A DNA stretch of 64,000 nt from Rummeliibacillus sp044763875 (GCF_044763875.1 NZ_JBIWGZ010000002.1:558001-622000), one strand, 5' to 3'. Counted from the first letter of the stretch, positions 9,976-19,446 are shown. The notes: a model not told the origin generated them from the letters alone. Translations and numbers: made by a program.

Positions 9976-10860
9976 TTAATCCCCTACCTTTTCAATGAAA
10001 ATTTGATGAAGGGATGGATCGGCAATCCCTATTTTCCTTATATTTACTATTTTCTTTAATTTTTCAATTAAGCTGATACCCTGTTCTATTGTTTTCACTT
10101 GGACCTGATACTCTTTTCCTCTTTTCACAAAATCCGTATCCAACTGATGTAAAGGCTCCTCTAACGAATCAGCCGATTCGATGTTGACATATTTGAAACC
10201 ATATTTATTTTTGATCTCATAAATGGAGCCAGAAAGCACAACTTCACCTTGTTTCATAAGATAGACTTTATCGCAAAATGATTCGACACTGTCCATCCGA
10301 TGACTCGAGAAGATGAGCGTCTTTTTTCGTTCGATTAAATCACGGATGACTTTTTCTAACATTTGTGCGTTGACAGGGTCTAGTCCACTAAACGGTTCAT
10401 CTAAGATGATAAGATCCGGGTTATGCATAATTGCCGCGATAAGTTGAATTTTTTGCTGGTTCCCTTTCGAAAGATCGCCGGTATTTTTTTTGATGTATTG
10501 GCTCATGCCCAGTTCTTCAATCCAATTTAAAGCTTCATTTTTGGCCTCACTTTTTTTCATACCTTCTAGTTGACCAAAGTAGACCAATTGATCGAGCATG
10601 TTCATTTTAGGATACAATCCTCGTTCTTCAGGCAGGTAGCCTAACTTTACATCGTTGCGTGATAGAGGTTGATTGTTCCAAAGGATGTCTCCGGAGTTTT
10701 GTGATAATAACCCGAGGATCATCCGAATTGTTGTCGTTTTCCCAGCACCATTTCTCCCAAGTAGACCAACAGCTTCTCCCTCATCCACAGATAAAGATAA
10801 ATTTTTCACCGCATGGTACGGTCCAAAATGTTTATTTAATTCATTAATTTGTAGTTTCAA
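9976..10860 (-). CDS. ABC exporter ATP-binding protein (NatA/YhaQ type)
   Basis: The ATPase partner of the downstream permease. Walker A is GRNGAGKTT at residues 35-43, the signature is LSKGNQQK near 149, and Walker B is LIILDEP near 170, with the H-loop in SSHRMDS near 205. The 294 residues and the stretch LGYLPEERGLYPKM resemble B. subtilis YhaQ and NatA. The C-terminal 80 residues are a DUF4162-like tail found in this subfamily. It appears to be in one transcript with two very small upstream frames and the permease. The substrate is unknown. Confidence 0.88.
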   Translation of the reverse strand: MKLQINELNKHFGPYHAVKNLSLSVDEGEAVGLLGRNGAGKTTTIRMILGLLSQNSGDILWNNQPLSRNDVKLGYLPEERGLYPKMNMLDQLVYFGQLEGMKKSEAKNEALNWIEELGMSQYIKKNTGDLSKGNQQKIQLIAAIMHNPDLIILDEPFSGLDPVNAQMLEKVIRDLIERKKTLIFSSHRMDSVESFCDKVYLMKQGEVVLSGSIYEIKNKYGFKYVNIESADSLEEPLHQLDTDFVKRGKEYQVQVKTIEQGISLIEKLKKIVNIRKIGIADPSLHQIFIEKVGD

Positions 10861-10878
10861 AGTAGTTCCCTTCTTTCA

Positions 10879-10956
10879 TTATAAAAATGTTTTGTATAAA
10901 ACGACCAAAAGAATTCCTGCTAGAGCACAGAATCCATATTTCACAAGGTTTTTCAT
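10879..10956 (-). CDS. 25-residue hydrophobic peptide
   Basis: A short frame with a textbook ribosome binding site (AAAGGAGGG, 6 bases before ATG). The peptide starts with MKNLVKYG, has a hydrophobic stretch CALAGILLVVL and ends YKTFL. It begins one base after the upstream frame's stop and ends 18 bases before the ATPase gene. Such a peptide could be a small membrane protein or a Phr/SHP-like signal precursor; an RRNPP regulator lies 0.8 kb away. The start signal and spacing support translation; the role is unknown. Confidence 0.5.
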   Translation of the reverse strand: MKNLVKYGFCALAGILLVVLYKTFL

Positions 10957-10957
10957 A

Positions 10958-11239
10958 TTAATTCCCTCCTTTGGTAACCCATTGAATGGTAACTTCTTTT
11001 CCGTTTAAAACGCTTCTTTCTATCACGTCTCGTAATTCCCCGTGTAACAGAAGCGCTTTTGAAAACTGTTCCATGATTGTTGAATCATTGGCTTCGTATA
11101 CGATTCCTAGTCGGAAGTCTTTTTTTCTGACATTGGAATATACTAAATGTAAATTATTGGTTCTTATTACACAATTATTGTCAAATTCCATTTTAAATAT
11201 TCCTGATTCTGCCACTCCGTCTATGGCGTATGGGTCCAT
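10958..11239 (-). CDS. Small hypothetical protein upstream of ABC exporter
   Basis: A 93-residue frame with a soluble, mixed alpha/beta look (for example FKMEFDNNCVIRTNNLHLVY and GELRDVIERSVLNGKEV). I do not recognise the family. It ends where the 25-residue peptide begins and so looks like the first gene of the exporter operon. The weak point is its start: no good ribosome binding site precedes the ATG at 11239, and the frame stays open far upstream with no ATG, GTG or TTG nearby. It may be a truncated or decaying gene. Confidence 0.45.
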   Translation of the reverse strand: MDPYAIDGVAESGIFKMEFDNNCVIRTNNLHLVYSNVRKKDFRLGIVYEANDSTIMEQFSKALLLHGELRDVIERSVLNGKEVTIQWVTKGGN

Positions 11240-11463
11240 GATGATTAAAAAAGGATTAAGTAAAGAAGATTCATTAGAATACGCACGGTAACAGTTCCTT
11301 AATGAACTTCCTATCCTTACTTTAATAGGAACCGAAAGTTGAATGAAATAAGTAAAAATATACGAAAAAGCATGAGGAAAAAAGAAGAAAAATGAAAGTA
11401 TTTTTAACTAAAATTACAATTAATCCCATTTCAGATATAGAAAAGAGTCCTAGCAAACGAATA

Positions 11464-11496
11464 AAAACCCTTGTAGAAGATTCTACAAGGGTTTTT
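11464..11496 (-). terminator. Intrinsic terminator
   Basis: AACCCTTGTAGA and TCTACAAGGGTT pair around a 4-base loop with T runs outside. It overlaps the stop codon of the minus-strand small frame at 11483. Confidence 0.7.
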
Positions 11497-11677
11497 GTGT
11501 GGAATTTATTGATGTAAAAGTCGTAGTAGCTGCATCCTTGAGAATCGATTCGTCGAATTCTTCTTCAGACAAACCTAAACTGATAACTTGAGTAGCGAAC
11601 AAATCATTGCTACATTTTCTAATGACATCTTGGATGCTTGAATAAATGCTTGATAATCCAACTTCCGAAAATCCCAC
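11483..11677 (-). CDS. Uncertain small protein
   Basis: A 64-codon frame with a GTG start whose AAGGAG is almost touching the start codon, so initiation there is doubtful. The product is soluble with an acidic middle (LSEEEFDESILKDA) and a Thr/Ser-rich end; no family is recognised and there is no signal peptide. It is divergent from the NprR-like regulator and ends inside a terminator hairpin. It could be a gene remnant. It does not look like a pheromone precursor. Confidence 0.3.
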   Translation of the reverse strand: MGFSEVGLSSIYSSIQDVIRKCSNDLFATQVISLGLSEEEFDESILKDAATTTFTSINSTQKPL

Positions 11678-11764
11678 TCCTTGAATCTGGTAAAAATAGT
11701 ATTTTATAAGGTATCATAATAGAGAGAAATATTTCAGATAAAGAAAAAGGAGAGGAGTGCGGAG

Positions 11765-13048
11765 ATGGAGATTGGTGAAAGAATTCGTCAAATACGAATA
11801 CATAAAGGATTCACACAAACGGAATTGGTAAAGGGAATTTGTTCTACAACCTATATTAGTAAAATTGAAAGTGGGAAAACAAAACCTTCTTATTCATTTC
11901 TAGTAAAAGTTGCCCGAGCATTAGAAGTTGATTTTGAATTTCTTATGAACACCAATGTTAAAAATATTGAGTATGATATTCACCGTATCTATGAATTATT
12001 TATGGAAACCAAACAGATTACTTCTCAAAATTTGGCCTTATTAAAATTACATGCTCGAGAAAATCACCCTAACTCTACATTAATTAAGATCTATTCAGTA
12101 TTGATCTCTTACTACTTAAATCATGAGATCGAAGAGACTCACCAACTCGTGGAACAATCCAAGAACATCATCTCGTCAAACTACTCGTCTTCAGAAAATG
12201 AAATTTCGTATTACTTCGATATTTTATCGAAATACTATTACTTTACTAACAAATATACCGAAGCCTTTTTATATGCAAACCTACATTTAAATTCACTTCA
12301 AGGGGACGAACCTCCCCTTCGAATAGGCAAAGCCTACTACAATATTTCGTTAATACGTACAAAAATTGATGAAGATTTAGAGCTTGCTAGACTCTATAAC
12401 AAGAAAGCACTAAATCTCTTCCAAACAGAACACTATAACATTGGAATCGGTAATGCCTTATCTCAATTAGCAATTCAATACCATCGCAATGAGCTCTATG
12501 AAGAGGCTTTAGATATCCTACAACAGCTAGATACTTTCTCAAAAAAGCACAACCTAAACTACTATGAACCCATTATTCAATTCAACTATGGCAGAATCCA
12601 TCAACTCCAAAAACAATACGACCAAGCTATTATGTACTTTACTGAAAGTATCGAAATGGATACCAATTCAGGTAATGAAGAACTAACTATCCATGCCTTA
12701 AAATGCTTATCAGAAGTTTATATAGAATTGAAAAATTGGGAAGAAGCCAACCAATATTTAGAAAAAGCCTTTAGGCTAACCCATGCTTATAACGTACCAA
12801 ATGAATATATCCAACTCAATTATTTAAAATGCCAAATTTATAAAATACGCTTTGATTTTCCATCTTACGAAAAAGGCCTCCAACAAGCCATTCAGCTAGC
12901 TCAAGATGGAAAATACCCTTTACTCGTAAAACAAATAAGCACTGAACTCGCTAACCATTACAACTCGCTACGGGCTTATAAAATGGCAGCCAAGTATTAC
13001 AGGATAGCGCTTAATATTTCTGAAGATTTTAAAAAAACCACCTACTAG
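11765..13048 (+). CDS. RRNPP-family transcription regulator (NprR-like)
   Basis: A 427-residue regulator with an N-terminal helix-turn-helix of the Xre type (residues 4-60: IRQIRIHKGFTQTEL, then YISKIESGKTKPS) followed by about nine TPR-like helical repeats (residues 70-420). This layout and length fit NprR of the Bacillus cereus group, which binds a re-imported signal peptide. AAAGGAGAGGAG precedes the ATG. RRNPP regulators usually have their peptide gene immediately downstream; here the next 60 bases are only a terminator shared with prfB. Candidate targets and the signal are unknown. It may also be a peptide-independent HTH-TPR protein. Confidence 0.8.
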   Translation: MEIGERIRQIRIHKGFTQTELVKGICSTTYISKIESGKTKPSYSFLVKVARALEVDFEFLMNTNVKNIEYDIHRIYELFMETKQITSQNLALLKLHARENHPNSTLIKIYSVLISYYLNHEIEETHQLVEQSKNIISSNYSSSENEISYYFDILSKYYYFTNKYTEAFLYANLHLNSLQGDEPPLRIGKAYYNISLIRTKIDEDLELARLYNKKALNLFQTEHYNIGIGNALSQLAIQYHRNELYEEALDILQQLDTFSKKHNLNYYEPIIQFNYGRIHQLQKQYDQAIMYFTESIEMDTNSGNEELTIHALKCLSEVYIELKNWEEANQYLEKAFRLTHAYNVPNEYIQLNYLKCQIYKIRFDFPSYEKGLQQAIQLAQDGKYPLLVKQISTELANHYNSLRAYKMAAKYYRIALNISEDFKKTTY

Positions 13049-13064
13049 TAATAGCCAATTTTAA

Positions 13065-13104
13065 AAAAACTGTGGAAGAACATTTTCATTCTTCCACAGT
13101 TTTT
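13065..13104. terminator. Bidirectional terminator
   Basis: AAAAACTGTGGAAGAA and its exact inverse flank an 8-base loop between the convergent ends of the NprR-like gene and prfB; it can serve both. Confidence 0.85.
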
Positions 13105-13110
13105 GGTTGA

Positions 13111-14212
13111 TTATAATTGTGAGCGCAAGTAAGCATTGATAAATTGATCAATATCACCATCAATAACAGCTTGTACATTTCCTGTCTCCGTATTTGTACG
13201 ATGGTCTTTTACCATTGAATATGGATGGAATACATAAGAGCGAATTTGGCTACTCCAACCAATTTCCTTTTGCTCACCTCGTATGTCATCTAATTGAGCT
13301 TGTTGTTCTTCTACTTTTAGTTGATACAATTTTGCTTGTAACATACTCATTGCTTTTTCACGGTTTTTAATTTGTGAACGTTCGGCTTGGCATGCTACAA
13401 CAACGCCTGTTGGCAAATGGGTAATACGGACAGCAGATTCTGTTTTGTTAATGTGCTGACCACCTGCACCTGATGCACGATACGTATCCACTTTCAAATC
13501 TTCTGAACGAATTTCAACGGCAATTTCGTCATCGAATTCTGGCATCACATCACAAGAAACAAAGGATGTATGACGACGACCAGCTGAATCAAATGGAGAA
13601 ATACGAACTAAGCGGTGAACGCCTTTTTCTGCTTTTAAATAGCCATATGCATTATGCCCTCTAATTGCAAGCGTAACGGATTTTAGACCTGCTTCATCAC
13701 CTGGTAAATAATCCAATGTCTCAACCTTAAAATCATGTTTCTCAGCCCAGCGTGTATACATACGTAAAAGCATAGATCCCCAGTCTTGCGATTCAGTACC
13801 ACCTGCACCTGGATGCAATTCTATAATTGCACTATTTTGATCGTATTCGCCGCTTAAAAGCAATTGTAATTCGAACTCTGAAGTACGATTTGAGAATTCC
13901 TTCATTTCGTCGCCAAGCTCTTGTTGCAATTCTTCATCAGGTTCTTCTTTTAATAACTCTAAAGTCATTTCAAGATTTTCCTGTGTTTCGACTAGTACGT
14001 AAAATTCATTGACAATATCTTTTAAGCCTTTTGATTCATTGATGATTTTTTGAGCATTGTTTTGATCATCCCAGAAGGAAGGTTCAAGCATCATTTCATC
14101 TAATTCTTGAATACGAGCCTCTTTGTTTTCTAAGTCAAAGAGACCCCCTAAAGTCCGCTAATTTCTTAGCAGTATTATCTAACTCATTTCGAACATCTGA
14201 TAATTCGATCAT
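13111..14212 (-). CDS. prfB: Peptide chain release factor 2, programmed +1 frameshift
   Basis: RF2 ends translation at UGA and UAA codons. It is encoded in two frames. The first starts at ATG 14212 (GGAGG 7 bases upstream) and runs 25 codons, MIELSDVRNELDNTAKK and on to Leu, to an in-frame TGA at 14137-14135. The signal AGGGGGT-CTCTTTGAC is the classic RF2 autoregulatory shift site; +1 slipping at CTT continues as DLENKEARIQELDEMM. The total is 366 residues, the usual length. The GGQ loop is in ASGAGGQHINKTESAVRI, and the stop-recognition SPFD motif reads ISPFDSAGRRHTS. It lies just downstream of secA, as in B. subtilis. Confidence 0.97.
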
Positions 14213-14295
14213 TTCCATTCCTCCAAAGTTGTTACTGTCTAAAAATACAGGTTCTGTGTTAAATATTATCGTAAGAATTCAAAGTATTTAACTAA

Positions 14296-14560
14296 CCCGT
14301 TCCGGTGCCTGCCCCTCCCTTTCCACCGACTGACTGGCGAGCCTCCTCATTCGAAAAGCCTATGCTCCTGCATCGCTTCGCTAGCTTCGTCGCAGAAAAT
14401 TCCTTTTGCAGAGCAAAAAGAATTTTCGCTCACTCCGGGGTCTCGCCCGCCAGTTTTTCGGCAGGAGTGTGTGTCGGGGCATTCACCTCCACTTTTCTAT
14501 TAATATTTCCGCTACAAAGACGCTTCCCGCAGGAGTCTTCACCTTCGCTTAAGTCACCAA
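14296..14560. repeat. Dispersed palindromic repeat, two adjoining pieces
   Basis: The prfB-secA gap (about 480 bases) contains repeat words seen at 1.6 kb: GACTGGCGAGCCTCCTC, ACTCCGGGGTCTCGCC, GGCAGGAGTGTG and, further on, GACGCTTCCCGCAGGAGTCT. The first piece is split by an extra segment (about 14360-14425) with AATTCCTTTTGC and a near-inverse copy GCAAAAAGAATTTT, itself a hairpin. A 92-codon plus-strand frame here is a by-product of the repeat. Confidence 0.65.
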
Positions 14561-14593
14561 ATTTCTTAAAACAGAGCTTCTAATAAAAGGCAT

Positions 14594-14636
14594 AAAGGAG
14601 TTGTCCAAAAGCTCTTTTGGACAGCCCCTTTGCCAA
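14594..14636. terminator. Hairpin downstream of secA
   Basis: TTGTCCAAAAG and CTTTTGGACA pair around CT with extra outer pairing AAAGG/CCTTT. It lies 60 bases past the secA stop. There is no T run, so it may be an RNA 3' end stem or processing site rather than a classic terminator. A related fragment (CTTTTAGACAGCCCCT) occurs near 8710. Confidence 0.45.
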
Positions 14637-14697
14637 TATCACTCTGTGGTTACAAGAACTCAAGAAGAGTGTACTATATGAATCTGAAAGGGCTAGA

Positions 14698-17208
14698 TTA
14701 AACAGCGCCATGACAGTTTTTATATTTTTTACCGCTACCACAAGGACATAGATCGTTACGACCAACCTCTTGTTGTTTGCGAACTGGTTTACGTTTAGCA
14801 GGTCCGTTTTCTTCTGTTTTCGGATTAACTGCTTCACCTTTAGCCACTTCTTCACGTTCTAAGTTGCTACGGATTTCAGCTTTCATCGCATATTTAGCGA
14901 CATCTGAACGAATTGCATCAACCATTGTTTCGAACATCGCAAAACCTTCTGATTGATATTCGCGAAGTGGATCTGTTTGAGCATACGCACGTAGGTGGAT
15001 ACCTTGACGTAATTGATCCATTGCATCAATATGATCAATCCATTTAGAGTCAATTCCGCGAAGTAAGATAACTTTTTCAAACTCACGCATACGTTCTGGT
15101 GAAAGTTCTTCTTCTTTGCGATCGTATTCTTTTTTCACTTCTGCACGAAGGAATTCGATGATATCTTCTTGAGATTTACCATGAAGATTTTCTTCTGTTG
15201 CAACTCCTTCATGAAGTAAATTAGCACCTACAAAGGTTGCTAAACCTGTTAAATTCCAGTCATTTGCATTTTCTTCAGCTGTATAAGAATGTACTACGTT
15301 GACTAATTCTTCATCCACCATCGATTCAACTAATCCACGCATATTTTCAGTTTCTAATACTTCAAAACGTTCTTTGTAGATAATTTCACGTTGTTGACGT
15401 AATACATCATCATATTGTAATAAACGTTTACGAGCATCGAAGTTGTTACCTTCAACACGTTTTTGTGCTGATTCTACAGCTTTCGATACCATTTTGGATT
15501 GGATTGGTTGAGAATCATCCATACCTAATTTAGTCATCATAGCTTTCATACTTTCAGAACCAAAACGCTTCATCAATTCATCTTCAAGTGAAAGATAGAA
15601 TTGAGTAACGCCAGGGTCCCCTTGACGACCCGCACGACCACGTAATTGGTTATCGATACGGCGTGATTCGTGACGTTCTGTACCAACTACAGCTAAGCCG
15701 CCTACTTCAAGGACACCTTCACCAAGTTTAATATCCGTACCACGTCCAGCCATGTTTGTAGCAATTGTAACTGCGCCTTTATGACCTGCTTCTGCTACGA
15801 TTTCAGCTTCACGTTCATGGTTTTTCGCGTTCAATACGTTATGAGGAATACCACGTTTAGATAATAAATGTGAAATCAGCTCGGAAGTTTCAATAGCAAC
15901 AGTACCAACAAGAACCGGTTGGCCATTCTTATGGCGTTCAGCGATATCATTGGCAACTGCTTCGAATTTACCTTGCATTGATGCATAGATTAAATCAGGA
16001 CGATCATCACGAGCAATCGGTTTGTTAGTAGGAATACTAACCACATACATATTGTAAATGTTGCGGAATTCTTCTTCTTCTGTTTTTGCAGTACCTGTCA
16101 TACCAGATAGTTTTTCATACATACGGAAGTAGTTTTGGAATGTAATAGTTGCCATAGTCATGGATTCGTTTTGAATTTCCACGCCTTCTTTTGCTTCAAT
16201 TGCTTGGTGAAGTCCATCTGAATAACGACGACCTTGCATAATACGACCAGTAAATGAGTCAACGATTAAAATTTCTCCATCTTGCACAACATAATCTACA
16301 TCTAAATTCATACTTACATGTGCTTTTAAAGATTGGTTAATCGCATGGTTTAATCCAACATGAGTTAAATCGAATAGGTTTTCAATATTGAATGCTTTTT
16401 CAGCTTTTTCAATCCCTTGTTCAGTTAAAGTAACGCCCTTCGTTTCAACCTCGTAGTTGAAATCTTCATCTTTTTTCAACATGCGTACAAATGCATTTGA
16501 TTGTTTATATAGTGCAGCTGATTTATTGGCTTGACCGGAAATAATCAATGGCGTACGCGCTTCATCGATTAAGATGGAGTCAACTTCATCGATTACAGCA
16601 TAGTAAAGAGGACGTTGAACACGTTCTTCTTTGTAAAGAACCATATTATCACGTAAATAGTCGAAACCTAATTCGTTGTTTGTGCTATATGTGATATCAC
16701 ATGCATAAGCTTCACGCTTTTCGTCTTTTGACATGTTGTTTAAATTCAAACCAACTGTTAAGCCTAAAAATTCGTGTAAAGGACGCATTGTTTCAGCATC
16801 ACGGCTAGCTAAGTATTCGTTGACAGTAATAACGTGAACACCCTTATGAGTAAGTGCGTTTAAGTAAACAGGTAAAGTAGATGTTAATGTTTTACCTTCA
16901 CCAGTTTTCATTTCTGCGATGTTACCTTCATGAAGAGTAGCACCACCCATGATTTGTACAGGGTATGGGTACATGCCTAATACGCGTTTTGATGCTTCAC
17001 GAACAACAGCAAAAGCTTCTGGGCGAATGCTATCTAAATCTTCACCTTCAGAATAGCGTTGGTAAAATTCATCCGTTTTTGCTTTTAGTTGTTCATCAGA
17101 AAGTTGTTCCATATCTTTAGCAAATGCTTCAACTGCACTTGCAACTTTTTCTAAGTGTTTAAGTTCTTTTTTATTTGGATCAAAAATTTTATTCAATATG
17201 CTGGGCAT
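14698..17208 (-). CDS. secA: Preprotein translocase ATPase SecA
   Basis: SecA drives secretory proteins through SecYEG using ATP. The 836-residue protein is the usual Firmicute SecA1 length. Walker A TGEGKT is at residues 102-107, the DEAD-type motif is VDEVDSILIDEARTPL near 208, and helicase motif VI lies in QLRGRAGRQGDPG near 517. The C-terminus ends in the zinc-binding motif C-x-C-x8-C-H (DLCPCGSGKKYKNCHG). It is a single gene between prfB and hpf, in the conserved Bacillales order, with an LCP gene inserted on the opposite strand. Confidence 0.98.
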   Translation of the reverse strand: MPSILNKIFDPNKKELKHLEKVASAVEAFAKDMEQLSDEQLKAKTDEFYQRYSEGEDLDSIRPEAFAVVREASKRVLGMYPYPVQIMGGATLHEGNIAEMKTGEGKTLTSTLPVYLNALTHKGVHVITVNEYLASRDAETMRPLHEFLGLTVGLNLNNMSKDEKREAYACDITYSTNNELGFDYLRDNMVLYKEERVQRPLYYAVIDEVDSILIDEARTPLIISGQANKSAALYKQSNAFVRMLKKDEDFNYEVETKGVTLTEQGIEKAEKAFNIENLFDLTHVGLNHAINQSLKAHVSMNLDVDYVVQDGEILIVDSFTGRIMQGRRYSDGLHQAIEAKEGVEIQNESMTMATITFQNYFRMYEKLSGMTGTAKTEEEEFRNIYNMYVVSIPTNKPIARDDRPDLIYASMQGKFEAVANDIAERHKNGQPVLVGTVAIETSELISHLLSKRGIPHNVLNAKNHEREAEIVAEAGHKGAVTIATNMAGRGTDIKLGEGVLEVGGLAVVGTERHESRRIDNQLRGRAGRQGDPGVTQFYLSLEDELMKRFGSESMKAMMTKLGMDDSQPIQSKMVSKAVESAQKRVEGNNFDARKRLLQYDDVLRQQREIIYKERFEVLETENMRGLVESMVDEELVNVVHSYTAEENANDWNLTGLATFVGANLLHEGVATEENLHGKSQEDIIEFLRAEVKKEYDRKEEELSPERMREFEKVILLRGIDSKWIDHIDAMDQLRQGIHLRAYAQTDPLREYQSEGFAMFETMVDAIRSDVAKYAMKAEIRSNLEREEVAKGEAVNPKTEENGPAKRKPVRKQQEVGRNDLCPCGSGKKYKNCHGAV

Positions 17209-17457
17209 TCATTTTCACATCCTATATAGTCTCAACCTTTATTTTAACACTGTATAAGTAATTAGTGCAAATGTACGATAAGACTCATCCTATTAATTTT
17301 TCTAATTATTAAAAAGCTATTAAATGCATAAAATATACAGGAGATTATAAATAAATAAACGAATATATTGGACATCATTTCATTAAGACCCCATCGAAAT
17401 AATATAATTTATCATACGTGTTGATTATCCAGTTTTCTCCATAAAAAATATATGCTC

Positions 17458-17533
17458 TACCGATACACGCACCGTGCAGGGTCTCAGCTGCCACGCTTTA
17501 CCCGCGGGAGTCGAGCAATCTTCCGCTACAATC
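17458..17533. repeat. Dispersed palindromic repeat, partial copy
   Basis: In the 400-base gap between the divergent secA and LCP genes, this part has CCGTGCAGGGTCTCAGCTGC, ACGCTTTACCCGCGGGAGT and CTTCCGCT, matching the right half of the repeat. The rest of the gap is AT-rich promoter-like DNA without a clear call. Confidence 0.55.
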
Positions 17534-17686
17534 AATAAACAGTGAAATACAAACACCTTGAAAGTAAGATTACAGAAGAATATTCTTCCTATTTTATCCT
17601 AATCAACAAGCTTGACAATTTATAAGATTATTAATTCACAAGATTCCCTATCCATTCGGAAAATATCATATTTGGAGGTTATACAA

Positions 17687-18619
17687 TTGAAAAAAAGTAG
17701 ATTAATGAAATGGTGTTTGGGCATCATAATCATTGTCATAATTGGTATAGGGGGATTCGCTTATACTATTTATTATAACGCTACTTCAACAATTGAGAAA
17801 ATTTATACACCTATTGAACATACTCCGACTGAGCAGCGCGCTCAACCAGTAACATTACAAGAAAAGCAACCATTTTCAATGTTACTCCTCGGTGTAGATG
17901 AACGAGAACATGATAAAGGCCGCTCAGATACGATCATTGTCCTATCAGTTAATCCACAAACGAAAAACACATTAATGGTAAGTATCCCACGTGATACGTA
18001 TACAACAATTGTTGGTAAAAACACGAAAGACAAAATCAATCACGCATATGCATTTGGCGGTATCGAAATGTCAATGAAATCCGTAGAAAAACTTTTGGAC
18101 ATCCCAATAGACTATGTAGCTAAAGTCAATATGGAAGGATTTGAACAAGTCATTAATACACTTGGTGATATACAAGTCCAGAATGAGATAGCTTTCCAAC
18201 AAGGAAGCCATCATTTTAAAAAAGGAATGGTCACTTTAGATGGAGAGGCTGCATTAGATTACGTTCGAATGCGTAAAGAAGATCCACAAGGCGACTTTGG
18301 AAGACAAAATCGTCAAAAGCAAGTCATTCAATCTATTATAGAAAAGGGTACATCATTAAAAACACTAATGAAATATCAAGATATTTTCAATATTCTTGGC
18401 AAGAACGTCTCAACGAACTTAACATTTAACCAAATAAAAGAATTACAACAAAATTATCGACAATCGTTTAAAGATATCAAACAAATTCACTTTGAAAAAG
18501 GGCAAGGCAAGATTATTAATGGCATTTGGTATTACATCATGGATAAAAAAGAGTTATCTCAAGCTTCTAGTACTTTACAAAAGCATTTAGAAGTTTCTTC
18601 AACGAAAAAAGTAAAATAA
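17687..18619 (+). CDS. LytR-CpsA-Psr (LCP) cell-wall polymer ligase
   Basis: LCP enzymes move undecaprenyl-linked teichoic acid or other glycopolymers to peptidoglycan outside the membrane. The 310-residue protein has a short cytoplasmic start, one membrane helix (about residues 7-30, CLGIIIIVIIGIGGF) and an LCP domain from about 60: LLLGVDERE with GRSDTIIV, then SIPRDTYT, HAYAFGG and the arginine-rich DYVRMRKEDPQGDFGRQNRQ. A longer frame exists, but GGAGG lies 8 bases before a TTG at 17687, the likely start. It is the second LCP gene of the window, and stands alone between secA and hpf with its own terminator. Confidence 0.88.
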   Translation: MKKSRLMKWCLGIIIIVIIGIGGFAYTIYYNATSTIEKIYTPIEHTPTEQRAQPVTLQEKQPFSMLLLGVDEREHDKGRSDTIIVLSVNPQTKNTLMVSIPRDTYTTIVGKNTKDKINHAYAFGGIEMSMKSVEKLLDIPIDYVAKVNMEGFEQVINTLGDIQVQNEIAFQQGSHHFKKGMVTLDGEAALDYVRMRKEDPQGDFGRQNRQKQVIQSIIEKGTSLKTLMKYQDIFNILGKNVSTNLTFNQIKELQQNYRQSFKDIKQIHFEKGQGKIINGIWYYIMDKKELSQASSTLQKHLEVSSTKKVK

Positions 18620-18713
18620 TATAATGTATTTCTGGTGATTCTACTAAATAAAGGAGAACCTTATTGAACCTATATTTTATGGATATTAAAATCTGTATGA
18701 ATAGTTGCCAGAA

Positions 18714-18744
18714 GAAAACCCAGCTGATTGTCAGCTGGGTTTAT
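18714..18744. terminator. Bidirectional terminator
   Basis: AAACCCAGCTGA and TCAGCTGGGTTT form a GC-rich stem with a 3-base loop between the convergent LCP gene and hpf. Confidence 0.85.
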
Positions 18745-18775
18745 TATAAGTAATCGATTTAGATTACACTTGAAC

Positions 18776-19336
18776 TTAGTTTGTTTCGATTAAACCATAC
18801 TTACCATCTCTACGTTTATACACGATATTCGTAGCATCAGATTCAGAATCGGTGAAAATGTAGAAATCATGTCCAAGAAGGTTCATTTGTAAGATAGCTT
18901 CCTCTTGATCCATTGGTTTTAAAGCAAATTGTTTTGTACGAACAACTGATAAATCATCTTCAGCATCCGCTACAGCAGTAGCAGAGTTTTCAGCCTGAAC
19001 ACTTGCGAAGTATAGACCTACACCTTCACGATCACGGAATTTACGATTCACTTTTGTTTTATGTTTACGAATTTGACGTTCTAATTTAGCAGTGATTAAG
19101 TCAACTGCTGCGTACATGTCACCATTACGTTCTTCTGCACGTAACGTTAAGCTTTTCATAGGAATCGTTACTTCCACTTTCGTATTCTTGTCATTGTACA
19201 CCTTCAGATTCACGTTTGCTGTTGCGCTTAGATCATTATTAAAATAACGTTCTAATTTTTGGATCTTTGTTTCAACATACTCGCGAATTGCTGGAGTTAC
19301 CTCAATGTTTTCACCACGAATGTTAAATGTTAGCAT
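18776..19336 (-). CDS. hpf: Long-form ribosome hibernation promoting factor
   Basis: HPF (YvyD type) dimerises 70S ribosomes into inactive 100S particles in stationary phase or stress. Residues 1-100 form the S30AE/YfiA domain (MLTFNIRGENIEVT, TKIQKLERYF, TKVEVTIPMKSLTLRAEE), and residues 125-185 the long-form dimerisation domain (VVRTKQFALKPMDQEEAILQ, LGHDFYIFTDSES). An ATG 7 codons further upstream falls on the ribosome binding site itself (AAAGGAGGAG), so translation starts at 19336, giving 186 residues. Its place next to fliT and secA is conserved. Confidence 0.96.
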   Translation of the reverse strand: MLTFNIRGENIEVTPAIREYVETKIQKLERYFNNDLSATANVNLKVYNDKNTKVEVTIPMKSLTLRAEERNGDMYAAVDLITAKLERQIRKHKTKVNRKFRDREGVGLYFASVQAENSATAVADAEDDLSVVRTKQFALKPMDQEEAILQMNLLGHDFYIFTDSESDATNIVYKRRDGKYGLIETN

Positions 19337-19446
19337 GTAAACTCCTCCTTTATTCAACCATACTTACATATTCTACATTTCCCCAAAAACTCCTTCTTAA
19401 AACCGAAAAAAAAATTTATTTTTTACGCTTTTTTGAACAAATAAAA

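Noticed and set aside
11400..11530. 41-codon plus-strand frame before the NprR-like gene as its pheromone
   Set aside because: No signal-peptide character, poor start signal, and it runs through a terminator hairpin.
14305..14583. 92-codon plus-strand gene
   Set aside because: It lies wholly within the dispersed repeat and has no start signal.
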